The notes under the pieces were generated by a model, which saw only the letters and a program-made list of their open reading frames with translations, did not search any database and was not told the DNA's origin. From Arabidopsis thaliana (taxonomy: Eukaryota > Streptophyta > Magnoliopsida > Brassicales > Brassicaceae), in assembly GCF_000001735.4 (NCBI RefSeq), contig NC_003074.8, positions 7,750,101 to 7,814,100 of the forward strand: a stretch of DNA of 64,000 bases, in the 5' to 3' direction. Of this stretch, positions 34,531 to 46,187 are shown piece by piece. Both the position numbers and the translations under genes were made by a program. Position 1 is the first letter of the stretch; the number at the start of each line of letters is the position of its first letter.

Positions 34531-35450
34531 TGTGGTGATTGGGTGTTGAAGAGGAGGCGGCGACACGAGGAACGAAGACGATTCCGTTATATGTTTTTTG
34601 TCGACTGTTTGTCGCGCGACCCTCGTCAGGCGGTTTCAGGGTATTGTACTTATGGAATCTGGGCCGTTGGATTGTTTCGGGGTATTGTACTGATTGAATA
34701 TGGAACGTTGGATTATGTTTACGATCAGATGATACTGATCCCATGGACAGGGATGTTTGTCAGGTTGCGAAACAAATTCTGATTTACGGATTGTGCCATC
34801 GTAATGATGTTACTGAAAAGTTTTTTTTTTCGGGGGCGATAGCCACGTTACTTTTCTCCAACCGTGACTGCAAAAGTTTCTGTTAAAGAGATTTGAAATG
34901 TATTTTTTTTAGTTACTTTCTATTCGTGATTGTAATCAAAAGAATAGAAATTGCTCAAAATGTAAATTACTTTCCACAAAATTAGAGTGCTTAATTTGCT
35001 TTGATAATTTGAATTTGAGAACAAAGTGTCAAAGACATTAAGTATTAATTTCATGATTTTATCTTTTTTATTAGGATTTTTATCCAGAAAAAGAAAGAAG
35101 AAAGACACTAACAATAATTCAACGTTTTCATCTACAAGAGAAAAAAACAAACAAAACATAATCTATTAAGCCTTTTTCCAACCAAAATAAAAAATGCTAT
35201 ATTACTGACTTTGTTAAAAAAAGAAAAGACATATACAGATTATATAATATACATAAGAAATTGGAGAAAGCGATTGGCACAGATAAGAACGTGTTTTCTT
35301 GGGAAGGGGAACTTGGTAAATAAAAGAGAAAGTTACCTAACTGTTGTAAAATGGATGGTGTGTTTTTAACCACTGTAACAAATCTTGTAAACTTTGAGAT
35401 GGTAAGTGGTAAATAAATTCACAAGGTCAAAGTTTGACTCATTTATGTAT

Positions 35451-35500
35451 AAAACTTCCATGACGGGTTTTAACAACAACAAAAAAAACTTCCATGACGG
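35451..35500 (+). repeat. micro-insertion with 16-bp direct repeats
   Basis: AAAACTTCCATGACGG (35451-35466), then GTTTTAACAACAACAAAA, then the same 16 bp (35485-35500). Confidence 0.7.
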
Positions 35501-35785
35501 CAAAAATGATATTTTTTGAAGTCGAACGGAAAGAAAATGATTGTTACTATTTGGGCCAAGAAGCCCACTAATTAAAGCAATATCATCTGGGGTCGAGATT
35601 ATTGATGACAATAGTTTAAACTTATGCATTATTATTATTATTGCACGACATTTGTGTTATCTAAATTCATTTTTTTTTGTTAATGCTCTAAATGCAGTAT
35701 TTTAAAAGTATGTAAACCTGAACACATATGATTAGGAAAAAAGCTATTGTTGGTTTTGTAGTTTTTGGCGATAGTGACTAGTTAC

Positions 35786-36356
35786 TAAGGGCATCTCCAA
35801 GGCTCAACACCATTTTGGTGTTCAAATTACACCATTTTTAGCATTAAAACTTGTGTTCTCTCCAATCATAACACCAAAAATCACACTAAAAAAAAAAATA
35901 CTATTATATTATCTATTTAAAAGATTTCTTTTATTATTTAATAGTTTTGATTAGTATTTATTATTAGTATAGAATTACATAACATTATAAACATAGTACA
36001 TTGAAATATATATTTAAAAATACATAAAATTGTAACTATTTTGAGTATTTTCATACATAATAATATAAAAATATCATAACTAAATAAACTATTTCAAGAG
36101 ATATAATATATTAATGTATCCATTCATTTTTATATTTTATATCTATTAATCATTTGTAATTTTATATTTGTTAATTGAATTTTTATTGATATAATAAGTG
36201 AATAGTGTTTAGAGTTGTGAATAGTATCAGACCAAATTTGATGTAACACTGTAGCATTACACTAAAATGGTGTGCATTTTAGAGTTCCATTGGAAAGCTT
36301 TTAGTGCAAAAATTACACTAAAATGGTGTTTTAGAGTCCTATTGGAGTTGGCCTAA
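35786..36356. mobile_element. PIF/Harbinger-like MITE
   Basis: A 565-bp element (35789-36353) with imperfect terminal inverted repeats: GGGCATCTCCAA at the left and TTGGAGTTGGCC at the right (10 of 12 match). Inverted AACACCATTTTxGTGT subterminal repeats follow. It is flanked by TAA on both sides (35786-35788, 36354-36356), the target type of PIF/Harbinger. It has no coding capacity and is very AT-rich inside. Confidence 0.65.
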
Positions 36357-39300
36357 ATCATGTATGTTTTGCAGTTGCAAGAATTTAATGCCATGTTTCA
36401 GTGGGTAAAACATGTCAGTATAACTTTCATCATTGACGTAATCCAAAATCTAAACTGTAATTTTCAGTTTTTAAAATTTATTTTCTTATTGACCATTTAT
36501 TTATTTTCTTATTGCATGTCTTTTAGTCGATTTTATAGATTTCTAGGTGCTCTTTTAAGTGTCTTTCAAAATGGGTCATATGTTTGTTGGGGGGGAAAAG
36601 AGCTATGGACGAGTGTTTGGATCGAAAACGAAGAGATTTGGGCCACAATGCCCGTTAAATTTAGCAATATCATCTTTACATTTCAAATTTGTAATTTGTG
36701 TTACTAAAGCATTTTCTTTTGGTTTCTTTTTTTTGTCCGTGTCGTCCATTTTCTCCGGTGTAAAAAGAGAGAGAAATACATTTCCCAAAACATTTTTTTT
36801 GGTCGCACTTCCCAAAACCTTTGACATATTTTTCTGAAGAATATTCAATTCATATAACATTCTTAAACCAAGTAAAAGTGTGATATCCGCATAATGACAT
36901 AACTAGATGTTACTTAAGTATATGGTTGTAGCAAAATATGTTCGTTTAATAACTCAATATCTCTCCTAAGATGCTCCGTTTATCCAATACCACCTTGATT
37001 TAATCCAGTTTCTTTTCAAAAGCAAGTTATATAGAATCATTTCACATCATTCATGAGCAACAAATGAAGCAAATATGCAATGTGTTCTGTTTTTAATTAC
37101 ACTCAGTGTTCTGTTACATGAATAACATATAAGTTGATGATAAGGTGTGTTATTTTTAATGTGATTGTGAGAAATGATCGTCATTTTCATAATCTTAAAA
37201 TACGTAGGAACAAAAGTAGGAATCCGATCCCTCCAAAGCATATTCAAGCAAAAGGTAGGAGATGACATGACCACATGACCCAAAACTCATGGATTATTAT
37301 ACATAAAATTTCTTTTTCTATCACAAAAACAAAAGAATACATATGGACTGATCGATGTGGCCACTACACACAATCACACATATAGTAGTGTCGTACAACA
37401 CAAGGGTTCATTAGTTTAATTTGATAGAGAACGTCGTGACTTGTGAGTCACTGCAATACATTGGTTGATCCATTTAGTTTTAAATTGGTATATTGTTAAT
37501 GCTATACCAACTTACTAAGTAAATTAACAGATTCTTTAGTATTATATATCTTGATGAGCCTTTTTAATTTCTCTAACGTACAAATGATAAAATTGCAATT
37601 ACTTTATTAGGTTTTACACCACGTGAGCAATATTGGTGTCTCACGTAAGCACCTTTAGGTCCTTAACATTTAAACTCCTCTCTGTCTAGCTATTACCTAG
37701 TAGCCGGATTTCAGTTTGGTTTTATAACTTTTGTTTTAGATTTTCTTTGGGTTTCTTCGTCAACATATTTCTTTGATTGATGTGACTTATTTAATATAGC
37801 TTGAATCCAAACCAATAAAAAGAAGCCATACTACGCCTCAATTTTTTCCTCGTAGTTTAGTTTATCCGAAATACACCCTAATTTCCCAATTATGTAAGTA
37901 AGATGGGCTAATACTCTGGAAGAAGTGTCTCATAAAACAACACTATTGGGCACTCAAATGGGCCAGTTACGCCAATAGCTGTAAATACCTATTGATATTC
38001 AGGGTATAAATGTCCTTTCAGAGTATAAGTCACGTGAGCCCCGTTCCATGGCTTTTTTGCTCACCACGTTAGGAGGAGCTTCAGTGCATGAGCAGTTGAA
38101 ACCAAATCACACTTTTATTTTATTTTATTTATATTATTATTTAACATTTATTTTTGTTATTAAAAAAAAAATTTAGAATATTTTTTTGTTGTCTAACGAA
38201 TGCTATTTTTAGACTCTATTATTGCGGTGCCTCGTTTATTAACAGCTATTTTCTTGTTTTTTTTTGAATAGTATTGTAACTATTTATGTTTTTTGGAAAG
38301 TAAATATTTATTTGAACTATTTGTTATGCCATCTAACGTAATAATAAAGCATCATTTTTGTTTGCGGAGATCCCTTTATATTACATTATCGTATATATAT
38401 ATATATATAATTATTGATTTTATATAGTTGTATGTCATCATCAACAAAGATAATAATTATATTATATATTCCTGATTTTGTATCTTTGTTAACGTCTCGA
38501 TGTAATCAAATTTTCCTCCATTTTAATTATTATAATCTTGAAATAGTATGGTAGATAAATCAAATTCAGTTTGGTCCACATAGTACCAATTTTGTTATGG
38601 TCGGGTCCAATAATTAATATTTTGTATATTTGTATATTGGTATTTAACGGAAAATAAAGATTTAAGTTTAAGATTTTTTTTGTAAAAAACTTTAAGTAGA
38701 ACAAGATTTGAGAAATTTGATTATCTAAATATATTTCAAAAATTCTGGCTGGCTTAAATTTTCGGTTGTTGTTTCAAAACTTCTTCTTTTGAATTCTGTT
38801 CTTTATTTTTTATTTTTTTATTTTTGTATGTTGTTTAAGATGATTAAAAACTAATCATTTTTCAACAGCAATAATCATGTTTTAATAAAAAATATAACTT
38901 TGATTAGAAGCATCACGTGTAAACATAATTTCTATCAAATTCATTTGACCGCTGCACCATTCGTACTAAAGTTTACTCTTTGGCTCATGAGTTAAACTAA
39001 TCTAAAATAAATAAAGTTGATTAGAGATATAAATACAACATGATTATAAAATTAAAGGGAATATAGCCTAAAAAGCTTCACCATTTGAGCTTAAACTAAA
39101 TAAACTTTACCAGAAAAATAAATGATTAATTACTGATTGATCAGCTGATCAAAAGGTTAAAAAAAAAAAAAACTTTACATTATAATAAGGAATAAACAAA
39201 AAAAATATCCTTTATCTTTTTAATAAAAATAAAATAAAATTGTTTTATTAGCAAGAATGTCAGAGAATAGGTCTCAGTTCTCATCTCTCTCTCTTCCTCT

Positions 39301-39713
39301 CTATAACAGTGAACAGAGTGGTGTTTGCTTGGACACGCCTTTGTTGCTTTGCTTTGGTCTCTTTCCTTTTTTATTTACTCTCAAAACTTTCATTTTTCGT
39401 TTTGTTTATCAATGAACAAAATACAAACCCACCACCACTACTAATTTGTGGGTGCTTCTCTAATTGACTTGACAGACATCATAAGAGAAGACTTATATAG
39501 AATCTGACAATCACAAAACCAACAAAAGTTTCTTGCTTCTTTGCTCTTTGTCTTCTTTCTCTTCTCAGCATAAATCCACACCTCTCTCTCTACTGTTACT
39601 CACCTCTTTCACCACATTTCTTTTCTCTTTTGGGGGAAGAATCAAGAAAGAAAGAGAGCTAGAATCTAGTTCTATCCAAGAGTGTTTTTTAGTTTCTTTC
39701 TCCTTTTTGGGAT
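36357..39713. other. long AT-rich intergenic stretch, no gene seen
   Basis: About 3.3 kb without a supported gene. Short open frames on both strands show no domain or paralogue. A (TA)n tract lies at about 38393-38409. The last 450 bases are the leader and promoter of the NPH3 gene, with CT-rich tracts near 39280-39300 and 39580-39600. Confidence 0.5.
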
Positions 39714-41840
39714 ATGGAAGCTTGTTGCTCTGATCTTGAAGTAGACATCAATGGAGAACAAACTATCTTTCTCAATAAGGTAAAGTCTAAATTAGGCTCA
39801 AAAAATCCAAACTTTAACCATTTCTCAATGTTAATTTCAGTTTTTCTTATCTGGGTTTAGTTAAATTCTTGTTCTTGCGTTAAATCTTGATTTACAAGTT
39901 CTAATTTATGCATCAAAACTGTGTTCATGTGATTTTAAAAATACATCTTTTGTGTATCTTTATATGATAATACTACGGCTCACGTACTGTGTGTGACTCT
40001 CCTACATTTAGCATTTAATGTCCTCTCAACAAATTACCTTAAAATGAGGGCACACAAATTTCTTCTTTTTTTTTGTTTTCTTCCTGTGAAACCAATCACT
40101 AATTTGGAATCTGCAACTAATTCTCTGAGTATCAATGGACTCAAGAGTTTTAGTTAAGTGAGTAATGAAGTAAAATGTCTCCATCATCATTTATTGCCTT
40201 TTTTTGTTCTTATACTTGTTCTCTGACTTTCTCCCATATTTCTCTGTAAATCAAACAAAATTTTGCCCTCTCTAGGAAGATAAGAGGCTTAATTTGGATT
40301 TTTGTTGGATACTATTCACTTCCCTTTTGTTCTTACTTGTTATGTGACTTATGAAGATGATCTTAAATGATTGGAGACACAGAGACCTTTGTGTAGTTGA
40401 TATTTAATTTCCTTCCTGTCTTGTAATAACTGTTGCCTTTATTCTTTCACTAACAGTAACAAGCCTTAAAGTTTTTTGCTTTTTTTTTTTTTCTTGTAGT
40501 AACTTATGTTTGTGTTGTTTGTATTTTGACTGCAGCAAATCATATGTGCTTATTCTGGAACGTTAAGAAAGCTTTTGGGGAAATCAACTAGTTCCAGTGG
40601 AAATCTCAAGGTGATCTTCAATGATTTCCCCGGTGGAGCTGAGAGTTTCGAGTTTGTATCGAGGTTTTGCTACAATGACGGTCGAGTAGCTGTGATGCCT
40701 TCGAATGTAGTTTTCTTGCATTGTGCTGCTAAGTTTATGGAAGTCACTAAAGTCTTGGAACAAACAGAGAAGTGTATGGAAGAGATTAGGTATTGGGCTT
40801 GGCCAGAGGTTCTTCTTTGTCTAAAACAGTGTCAAGAAGTTGAAACATCGCCCGAAGTTGATTCTTTAGCCGCGAAACTGATGGATGCGTTGGTGGAGAA
40901 ACTGTGTTTAACCATTGAAATGAGTCCTTCTAGTGCTGGTTCTGCTTGTTCACCAGATAGCAGCTTGTTTCGGTTTTCTTGTGATAGTAAAAGCACAGAG
41001 AGTTTCAAGAATTGCTCTGTTCGGTTAACTTGGTGGTTCGATGAAGTTCTTGTTCTGAGTTCTGGTTTGGTTGAAATGTTCTTGAAGCTTATGGTATTGC
41101 GGAAATTTGATAATCTCATCATAAGTAGGTTCTTGTTCTATTATCAGAAGGTCAAGTTTTGCTCTGCGTCTTCTCATGAGAAAAGAAAGATTCTTGAAAC
41201 CATCATTGATACTCTTTGCGTCTTAGATCGAAGTTGTGTCCCTTGCAAGAGCCTTTTTGCGGTTTTGAGGCTTGCTCTTGGATTGAACATAAACAAAAGC
41301 TGTATGAACAAGCTGGAGGTTATGATAGGTCACCAACTGGATCAAGCAACACTAGACAATCTTCTTGTTCCATCTCCATCGAAATCGAGTCACTTGTACT
41401 ATGTGAATCTTGTTCTTAGATTCACAAAAGCTTTCCTAGATGGGGCAAGAAGTGGATTGCAATTGAAGAAAGTCTCAAGTTTGATTGATCAATACATAGC
41501 TGAAGTAGCACCTGATCCTTGCTTGAAACCTTCAAAGTTTCTTTCTCTCATCACACTTGTTCCAGATTCAGCCAGAGAATCCCACGAAGATATATACCGT
41601 GCTATTGATATGTATCTCGAGGTACGTTTCAACACTCATCTCAAGTTCAAAATGTAAAAAAGAATGTTTCGATCTTTATCACACTAATAACAGTTTAATG
41701 GCTCGTTCAGGCTCACACAGGAACAACTGATGGCGAAAAACTCAACTTGATACGAACTTTAAGTTACGAGAAGCTTTCAGGAGAATCAAGAGCTCACATT
41801 TCGCGTAACCAAAAGTTTCAGGCTATTGAGACACTAGATG

Positions 41841-41874
<34 letters not shown>

Positions 41875-42079
41875 GAAGCAGCTCATACTCAGAATGGAGA
41901 AGGTTGAGACTTCAGGAGAAAACGAGAAGCTGAAGGAACATATCGAAGGGATTCAATGGAGGGTAATGGAATTGGAGAGAGCTTGTTTGAAAATGCAGAA
42001 TCAAATGGAAGTTATCAAGAAGAGATCCAAGAGCTCGAGCAAAGGAAGTAATAGATCACTTCCTAAGCTCTGTTCTTGA
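39714..42079 (+). CDS. NPH3-family protein (BTB/POZ-like plus NPH3 domain)
   Basis: Three exons: 39714-39779, 40536-41621 and 41711-42079, with introns of 756 and 89 bp. They give 506 aa, as I remember for At3g22104. An N-terminal BTB-like part (about residues 15-95: IFLNKQIICAYSGTLRKLL, FEFVSRFCYN) is followed by the NPH3 region (about 130-400: WPEVLLCLKQCQ, WWFDEVLVLS, LLVPSPS, FLSLITLVPDSARESHEDIYRAIDMYLEAH). The C-terminus has SYEKLSGESRAHISRNQKFQ, then a Gln run (about 11) and a coiled coil (KLKEHIEGIQWRVMELERAC). Family members are adaptors for CUL3 ligases and act in phototropin or auxin signalling. The pathway here is unknown. The motif usually continuing as LPLRVVVQVLF is absent, so it is a divergent member. 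Confidence 0.9.
41842..41875 (+). repeat. CAA trinucleotide repeat encoding poly-Gln
   Basis: About 11 CAA codons just before the coiled coil of the NPH3-family protein. Length variation between accessions is likely (inference). Confidence 0.85.
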
Positions 42080-42718
42080 TTAGTGAAGCTGTAAGCTTAC
42101 GATCATATTTGTACATAGAGTGATAGAGAGCATAAGGAGTCAATTATAGTTACCATTTGGTTCTTATGTTTCAGAGTATTTATCTTTTCTTGTGTTGTTT
42201 TCTTTGTCACAAAGTTGTGCGTAATGAAAAGTAAAGATAAATTCGTTTTTATGGAGATGATACAAACTTAAATCTATAAAATTTTCTTGTGAGATTAATA
42301 CCAAGAATGCAAAACAAAAATCTAGAATTTTGATTCTATTCTTCCTTAAACGTTACTCTTTTGTGATTCCAAGATTCTCAACGTGTAATTGCGTTTACTT
42401 AGAAGATAAAACAGTTCTTTTTGACGAGGCCGTTACGTGTAAAACTTTGCGCGACAAGTAGAATGCTTAGTATTCAAGTCATGAATTGAAGAAATTCAGA
42501 CTAATCTAAAGAGATAAGAATAAAATATATCTGTTCCTTTGATCGACATTAGTAAAAAGATGATGCATTGAAGATAAATTCATAACATTGTCAAATCTAG
42601 TTTCATCGCCAAAGGTAACTTCAAAGTTCAAACCAAAAGGAAAGCTGTAAAACAGAGAACTACAAACATAAAGCGGAGACACCGTACCAGGCGAATAAGA
42701 CTAGAGATACTTTTGGGC
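42080..42718. other. intergenic between convergent genes
   Basis: 3' flanks of the NPH3-family gene and PAC1. No further gene seen. Confidence 0.6.
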
Positions 42719-43471
42719 TTAAGATGTTTCAGCAGCGGGTTGAGTCACACCGTGCTTGACCAACAGTTTGGTGAGCGACTCAGGTGAGTGAACATGGTAC
42801 TTAACAGTCTTGGATGGAGTCAGATACACTTCAGCAAGCTCTAGCTTCTCAGATGTTAAGCTAGTGCTGTCCATTGTCTTGGTCAGAACCTTCAAGGCAA
42901 GCTCGACTGCTTCTTCCCTGGTTGCATCGTCCTTGTAGTCTTGTTTCAGGATAGACTGAGCCGCCTGATTGTTTGCTCCAACAGCTGCAGCTTTCCAACC
43001 ACCATAGTTCCCACTCGGGTCACTCATATAAAGCTGGAAACCATGGTGCTTGTCCCATCCTGCAAAGAGAAAGGAGACACCAAACGGGCGAAGACCACCA
43101 AACTGTGTGTATCCTTGTTTTGTGTCACAAAGAGATTGAACCAGCTGCTCAACCGGCATGGGCTCTTGGTACATGAAGGTGTAACGTTGAGCTTGAACTC
43201 GAGCCGTGTTGATAAGTATGTTAGCATCAGACATTATACCAGCAACAGCACAGGCAACATGGTCATCAATCTTGTACATTTTCTCAGCAGAGGTTGAGGT
43301 TTGAAGAAGCTTTGAGGTGACTTTCTTCTCACCGATCAACACAACACCGTCTTTGGATAAGATTCCAATCGCAGAACCGGCGTTTCCAATGGCCTCCATA
43401 GCATACTCTACCTGGTAAAGACGACCTTCTGGCGAGAAGATTGTGGTACGGCTATCATATCTCCGAGACAT
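42719..43471 (-). CDS. PAC1: 20S proteasome subunit alpha-3 (PAC1)
   Basis: Single coding exon, 250 aa, the normal length for the alpha-3 (C) subunit and consistent with At3g22110. It begins [27 protein letters not shown], the proteasome alpha-type N-terminal signature (residues about 4-27). It then has the Ntn-hydrolase fold core ([35 protein letters not shown]). It lacks the catalytic N-terminal Thr, as expected for an alpha subunit. It forms part of the outer alpha ring that gates entry to the 20S core in cytosol and nucleus. The acidic tail ends PAAETS. A 5'-leader intron is likely: an acceptor (GTGCAG) lies just before the ATG, and a donor (TCAG/GTATTC) about 490 bp upstream. Confidence 0.97.
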   Translation of the reverse strand: MSRRYDSRTTIFSPEGRLYQVEYAMEAIGNAGSAIGILSKDGVVLIGEKKVTSKLLQTSTSAEKMYKIDDHVACAVAGIMSDANILINTARVQAQRYTFMYQEPMPVEQLVQSLCDTKQGYTQFGGLRPFGVSFLFAGWDKHHGFQLYMSDPSGNYGGWKAAAVGANNQAAQSILKQDYKDDATREEAVELALKVLTKTMDSTSLTSEKLELAEVYLTPSKTVKYHVHSPESLTKLLVKHGVTQPAAETS

Positions 43472-43481
43472 TCTTTAACAC

Positions 43482-43971
43482 CTGCACCACAACAAATGCA
43501 TTGGTCTACACAACTAATTCATACTCCATTAGACACAGGGCAAGTTCCGAAAACACGAAAACTAGGGTTTTCGACATCACAACGATCAACAAACACAATT
43601 GATTCAGATTAAAAACTAGACTAAAACTAGGTCAAGTTTCTTCAATAGAAAGGAAATGAACTAGCTTTATAAATCTATGTTACTTTGAGATCAACACAAA
43701 CCTAAAGTCACAATCACAGGAGCGAAGAGAAAAATCGAAAGATAATTCAACAATCACTGATGCCCATATAAAAACACCTAAAAACTAAACATCACCCAGA
43801 ATCGAATCTAGCTAGGGTTTATAAAATTCTATCAAAAGTTTGAAGATTTCATAAGAAAACACTTCGCTCAAGACAGATCCAGCAAAATTAAACAGGAAAG
43901 GAAGATACACAGATTCTGAAAATTCTAGGAACAAGTAGGAGAATGAAAGACATTGGATTTAAGAGAATACC
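43482..43971 (-). other. likely intron in the PAC1 5' leader
   Basis: On the minus strand a donor-like CTCAG/GTATTC lies near 43970, and a TGGTGCAG/GTG acceptor lies about 10 bp before the PAC1 ATG. The stretch between is T-rich on that strand, with no coding signal. Leader introns are common in highly expressed plant housekeeping genes. Confidence 0.6.
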
Positions 43972-44125
43972 TGAGAAGAATTCGTTTCTCTCTCTCGTTC
44001 GGTTCTTCTTTGATTTTGCTGAGAACTTTGCTCTCCACAAAATTTATGAGCTCTGAGATGTGAACTGTTCGACAAGCCAGAAAGAAAAGAAAAAAAAAAG
44101 GTGTTTTTTTTTTGTGCTTTACAGA

Positions 44126-44187
44126 TTAGGCCCAAAAGTGTAATTTATGGATAAGAAAAGGCCCAAATTATATAATCAAGCCCAATG
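44126..44187 (-). promoter_or_regulatory. site-II-type motifs upstream of PAC1
   Basis: Three motifs that read TGGGCC or TGGGCT on the minus strand, at 44129-44134, 44160-44165 and 44179-44184. TGGGCY (site II) motifs bind TCP factors and are common in promoters of housekeeping and growth genes. Confidence 0.6.
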
Positions 44188-45182
44188 CAAGATCCATAAC
44201 TCGGAATCTCTGATATATCTTAATTTTTGTTGTCATATGCTGATTTTTTTTTTTTTTTTTTTTTTTTACTGATATGTGTATAGAAATATAAACTAGATTC
44301 ATTTCTGACAAAAAAAAAAGCTAGATTCATTTTACGTGGATGTATTTATATACACATATCAGTAAGAATATCCCTTTTAGAAAAAACATTTAAATGTGCA
44401 CCTATTTCATAAATCATAATAAGAATGTAATGTTATATATATTCACGATGTTAAAAGAAAAGTAAAAATGTAGTATTTACAAACTAAATGTTTTGTTAAA
44501 TCCCTGGTACGTAGTAACACACAATGTATGTTATTTGTATAAGAAAATACATAGATATATCTCTTGTAATGTATGATAAACAATTGTCACTAACAAGATA
44601 ACTAATAACACACTCTAAAATATTAGGGGCTTACTTATTTTCTTGAAATCTTCATAAACAAATCAAAATTTTGTAATCTTATCATATATCTTTTTTATCA
44701 AATGTTTGGACAAAAAAAAATGTGATAGATAATTTTTTTTTAGCAAGAGTATACGTGTATACAGTATAACTAAATTTATACACATGTTCTTGGTCAGTAG
44801 CTGCGCTGTGAGGCGCATATGCATCAGTGCAATGCGCATGGGCCATGGCTACAAAAATCACATTTTTTCTACTCCAAAACGTACGTATGTACATAAAAAC
44901 AAATTAGACAGATACAAACTTGTTCATATTAAAAAAAAAGTTATATCGTTTAACAGTTTTTTTTTCTTCTTCTTAAAAGTACAACATAACAAGAAAGCCC
45001 AAAGAAATTGAAATCTCAAACCCAAATTACAACGCCTTTTATTGTATCAAATGAAACATGTAACTAAAGGTCGCACATATGCAGATTAACCTCCCATTAC
45101 CAAATAGATCATGAAACTAACAAATTTCTTGAAGAAACGAAACTTTTGGAGTCGTCCAGAGACTCTCAACGTTCTACATCGA
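44188..45182. other. intergenic, no gene seen
   Basis: AT-rich, with a long T-tract at about 44247-44268 and a micro-insertion at 44293-44332. From about 45000 it is the 3' flank of CWLP, whose sequence resembles the 3' flank of the large relative at 53340-53503. Confidence 0.5.
44293..44332 (+). repeat. micro-insertion with 12-bp direct repeats
   Basis: CTAGATTCATTT (44293-44304), then CTGACAAAAAAAAAAG, then CTAGATTCATTT (44321-44332). Confidence 0.65.
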
Positions 45183-46187
45183 TTAAGCGGGACATTTGAA
45201 GTCAGATGGTGGAGTTTTTCCACAGTCGAGAAGAAGCTCAAGAGCAATGGGGAGAACAAGGTCGATGTTGAGAAGTTTGAGCTTAATGGTGGTACATAGA
45301 CAAACGGCTGCGTCTAGGTCAAGTAAACCTCCTAAAACCGGACAACATTCTGCCTTGGCGTGGCTTTTTCCAAGTCCGATGTGAATCAAACCTCCAAGAA
45401 CGTCCACACAAGCGCCTAGCTTCAGCGTGTCAATTGGGCAAGTCTCTGGAATAGGCGTAGGAGGAGTTGGTGTTGGTGGTGTTACTACGGGTGGTGTTGG
45501 TGTTGGAGGTGTCACGACGGGTGGTGTTGGTGTTGGTGGTGTAATGACGGGTGGAGTTGGTGTTGGTGGTGTAATGACGGGTGGAGTTGGCGTTGGCGGT
45601 GTTACGACGGGTGGGGTTGGTGTTGGTGGAGTTATGACGGGTGGGGTTGGTGTTGGCGGTGTTACAACTGGTGGAGTCGGCGTTGGTGTTGGTGGTGGGC
45701 ATGGTGTAGGCGGAGGCTTGTGGTGGGGTGGTTTCGGAGTAGACGGAGGAGGCTTGGTCGTGGGAGGTTTAGGTGTGGACGGGGGAGGTTTGGTGGGAGG
45801 TTTAGGGGTGGACGGAGGAGGCTTGGTTGGTGGCTTTACGATGGGAGGTTTTGGGTGGGGGTGAGGTTTGGTGGGTGGTTTAGGGTGGGGTGGTTTGACG
45901 GTGGGTGGCTTAGGGTGGGGTTTGACGGTTGGTGGTTTAGGATGGGGTTTGACGGTTGGTGGTTTAGGATGGGGTTTCACGGTGGGAGGTTTTGGAGTAG
46001 GTGGTTTTACTGCCGGTGGTTTAGGTGGTTTGACGGCAGGAGGTTTAGGCGGTTTGACTGGATGTTTTGGTGGTTTGTGAGGTGCTGGTGATGGTTTAGG
46101 AGGGGTACAGTCGCAAGCATAGGAGACGGCAACGAAGCCAAGGAGGAGGAGGACGAGAAAGGAGAGGTTTTGAGAGCGAGACCCCAT
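45183..46187 (-). CDS. CWLP: cell wall-plasma membrane linker protein, hybrid proline-rich
   Basis: Single exon, 334 aa, as I remember for CWLP (At3g22120). I took MGSRSQNLSFLVLLLL as the start because it gives a clean signal peptide (about residues 1-25). The frame is open 17 codons further upstream. The Pro-rich middle (about 27-245) has PPK(H)P repeats ([12 protein letters not shown] type) and then the regular decapeptide TPPTPTPPVV/I. The C-terminal 8-Cys lipid-transfer-like domain ([50 protein letters not shown]) has the C..C..CC..CxC..C..C pattern. Hybrid Pro-rich proteins are thought to link the wall to the membrane. A TATAAAAG box lies about 66 bp upstream (46253-46260). It is a tandem relative of the 1480-aa gene at 53504. 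Confidence 0.95.
   Translation of the reverse strand: MGSRSQNLSFLVLLLLGFVAVSYACDCTPPKPSPAPHKPPKHPVKPPKPPAVKPPKPPAVKPPTPKPPTVKPHPKPPTVKPHPKPPTVKPHPKPPTVKPPHPKPPTKPHPHPKPPIVKPPTKPPPSTPKPPTKPPPSTPKPPTTKPPPSTPKPPHHKPPPTPCPPPTPTPTPPVVTPPTPTPPVITPPTPTPPVVTPPTPTPPVITPPTPTPPVITPPTPTPPVVTPPTPTPPVVTPPTPTPPTPIPETCPIDTLKLGACVDVLGGLIHIGLGKSHAKAECCPVLGGLLDLDAAVCLCTTIKLKLLNIDLVLPIALELLLDCGKTPPSDFKCPA

Larger units (their letters stand above)
34370..35785. other. intergenic, upstream of BHLH117
   Basis: The first few hundred bases are the BHLH117 promoter, with CACGTGG motifs near 34458 and 34522 (G-box-like). The rest is AT-rich with no supported gene. A small direct duplication with an A-tract lies at 35451-35500. 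Confidence 0.5.

Noticed and set aside
34370-34744. N-terminal extension of the bHLH117 frame by 125 codons
   Set aside because: It has repeated promoter-like G-box blocks and no conserved domain, and the downstream ATG has the better context and the expected protein length.
45427-45864. Gly/Val-rich open frame opposite CWLP
   Set aside because: Complement of the TPPTPTPPV repeat. The minus strand has the signal peptide and 8-Cys domain.
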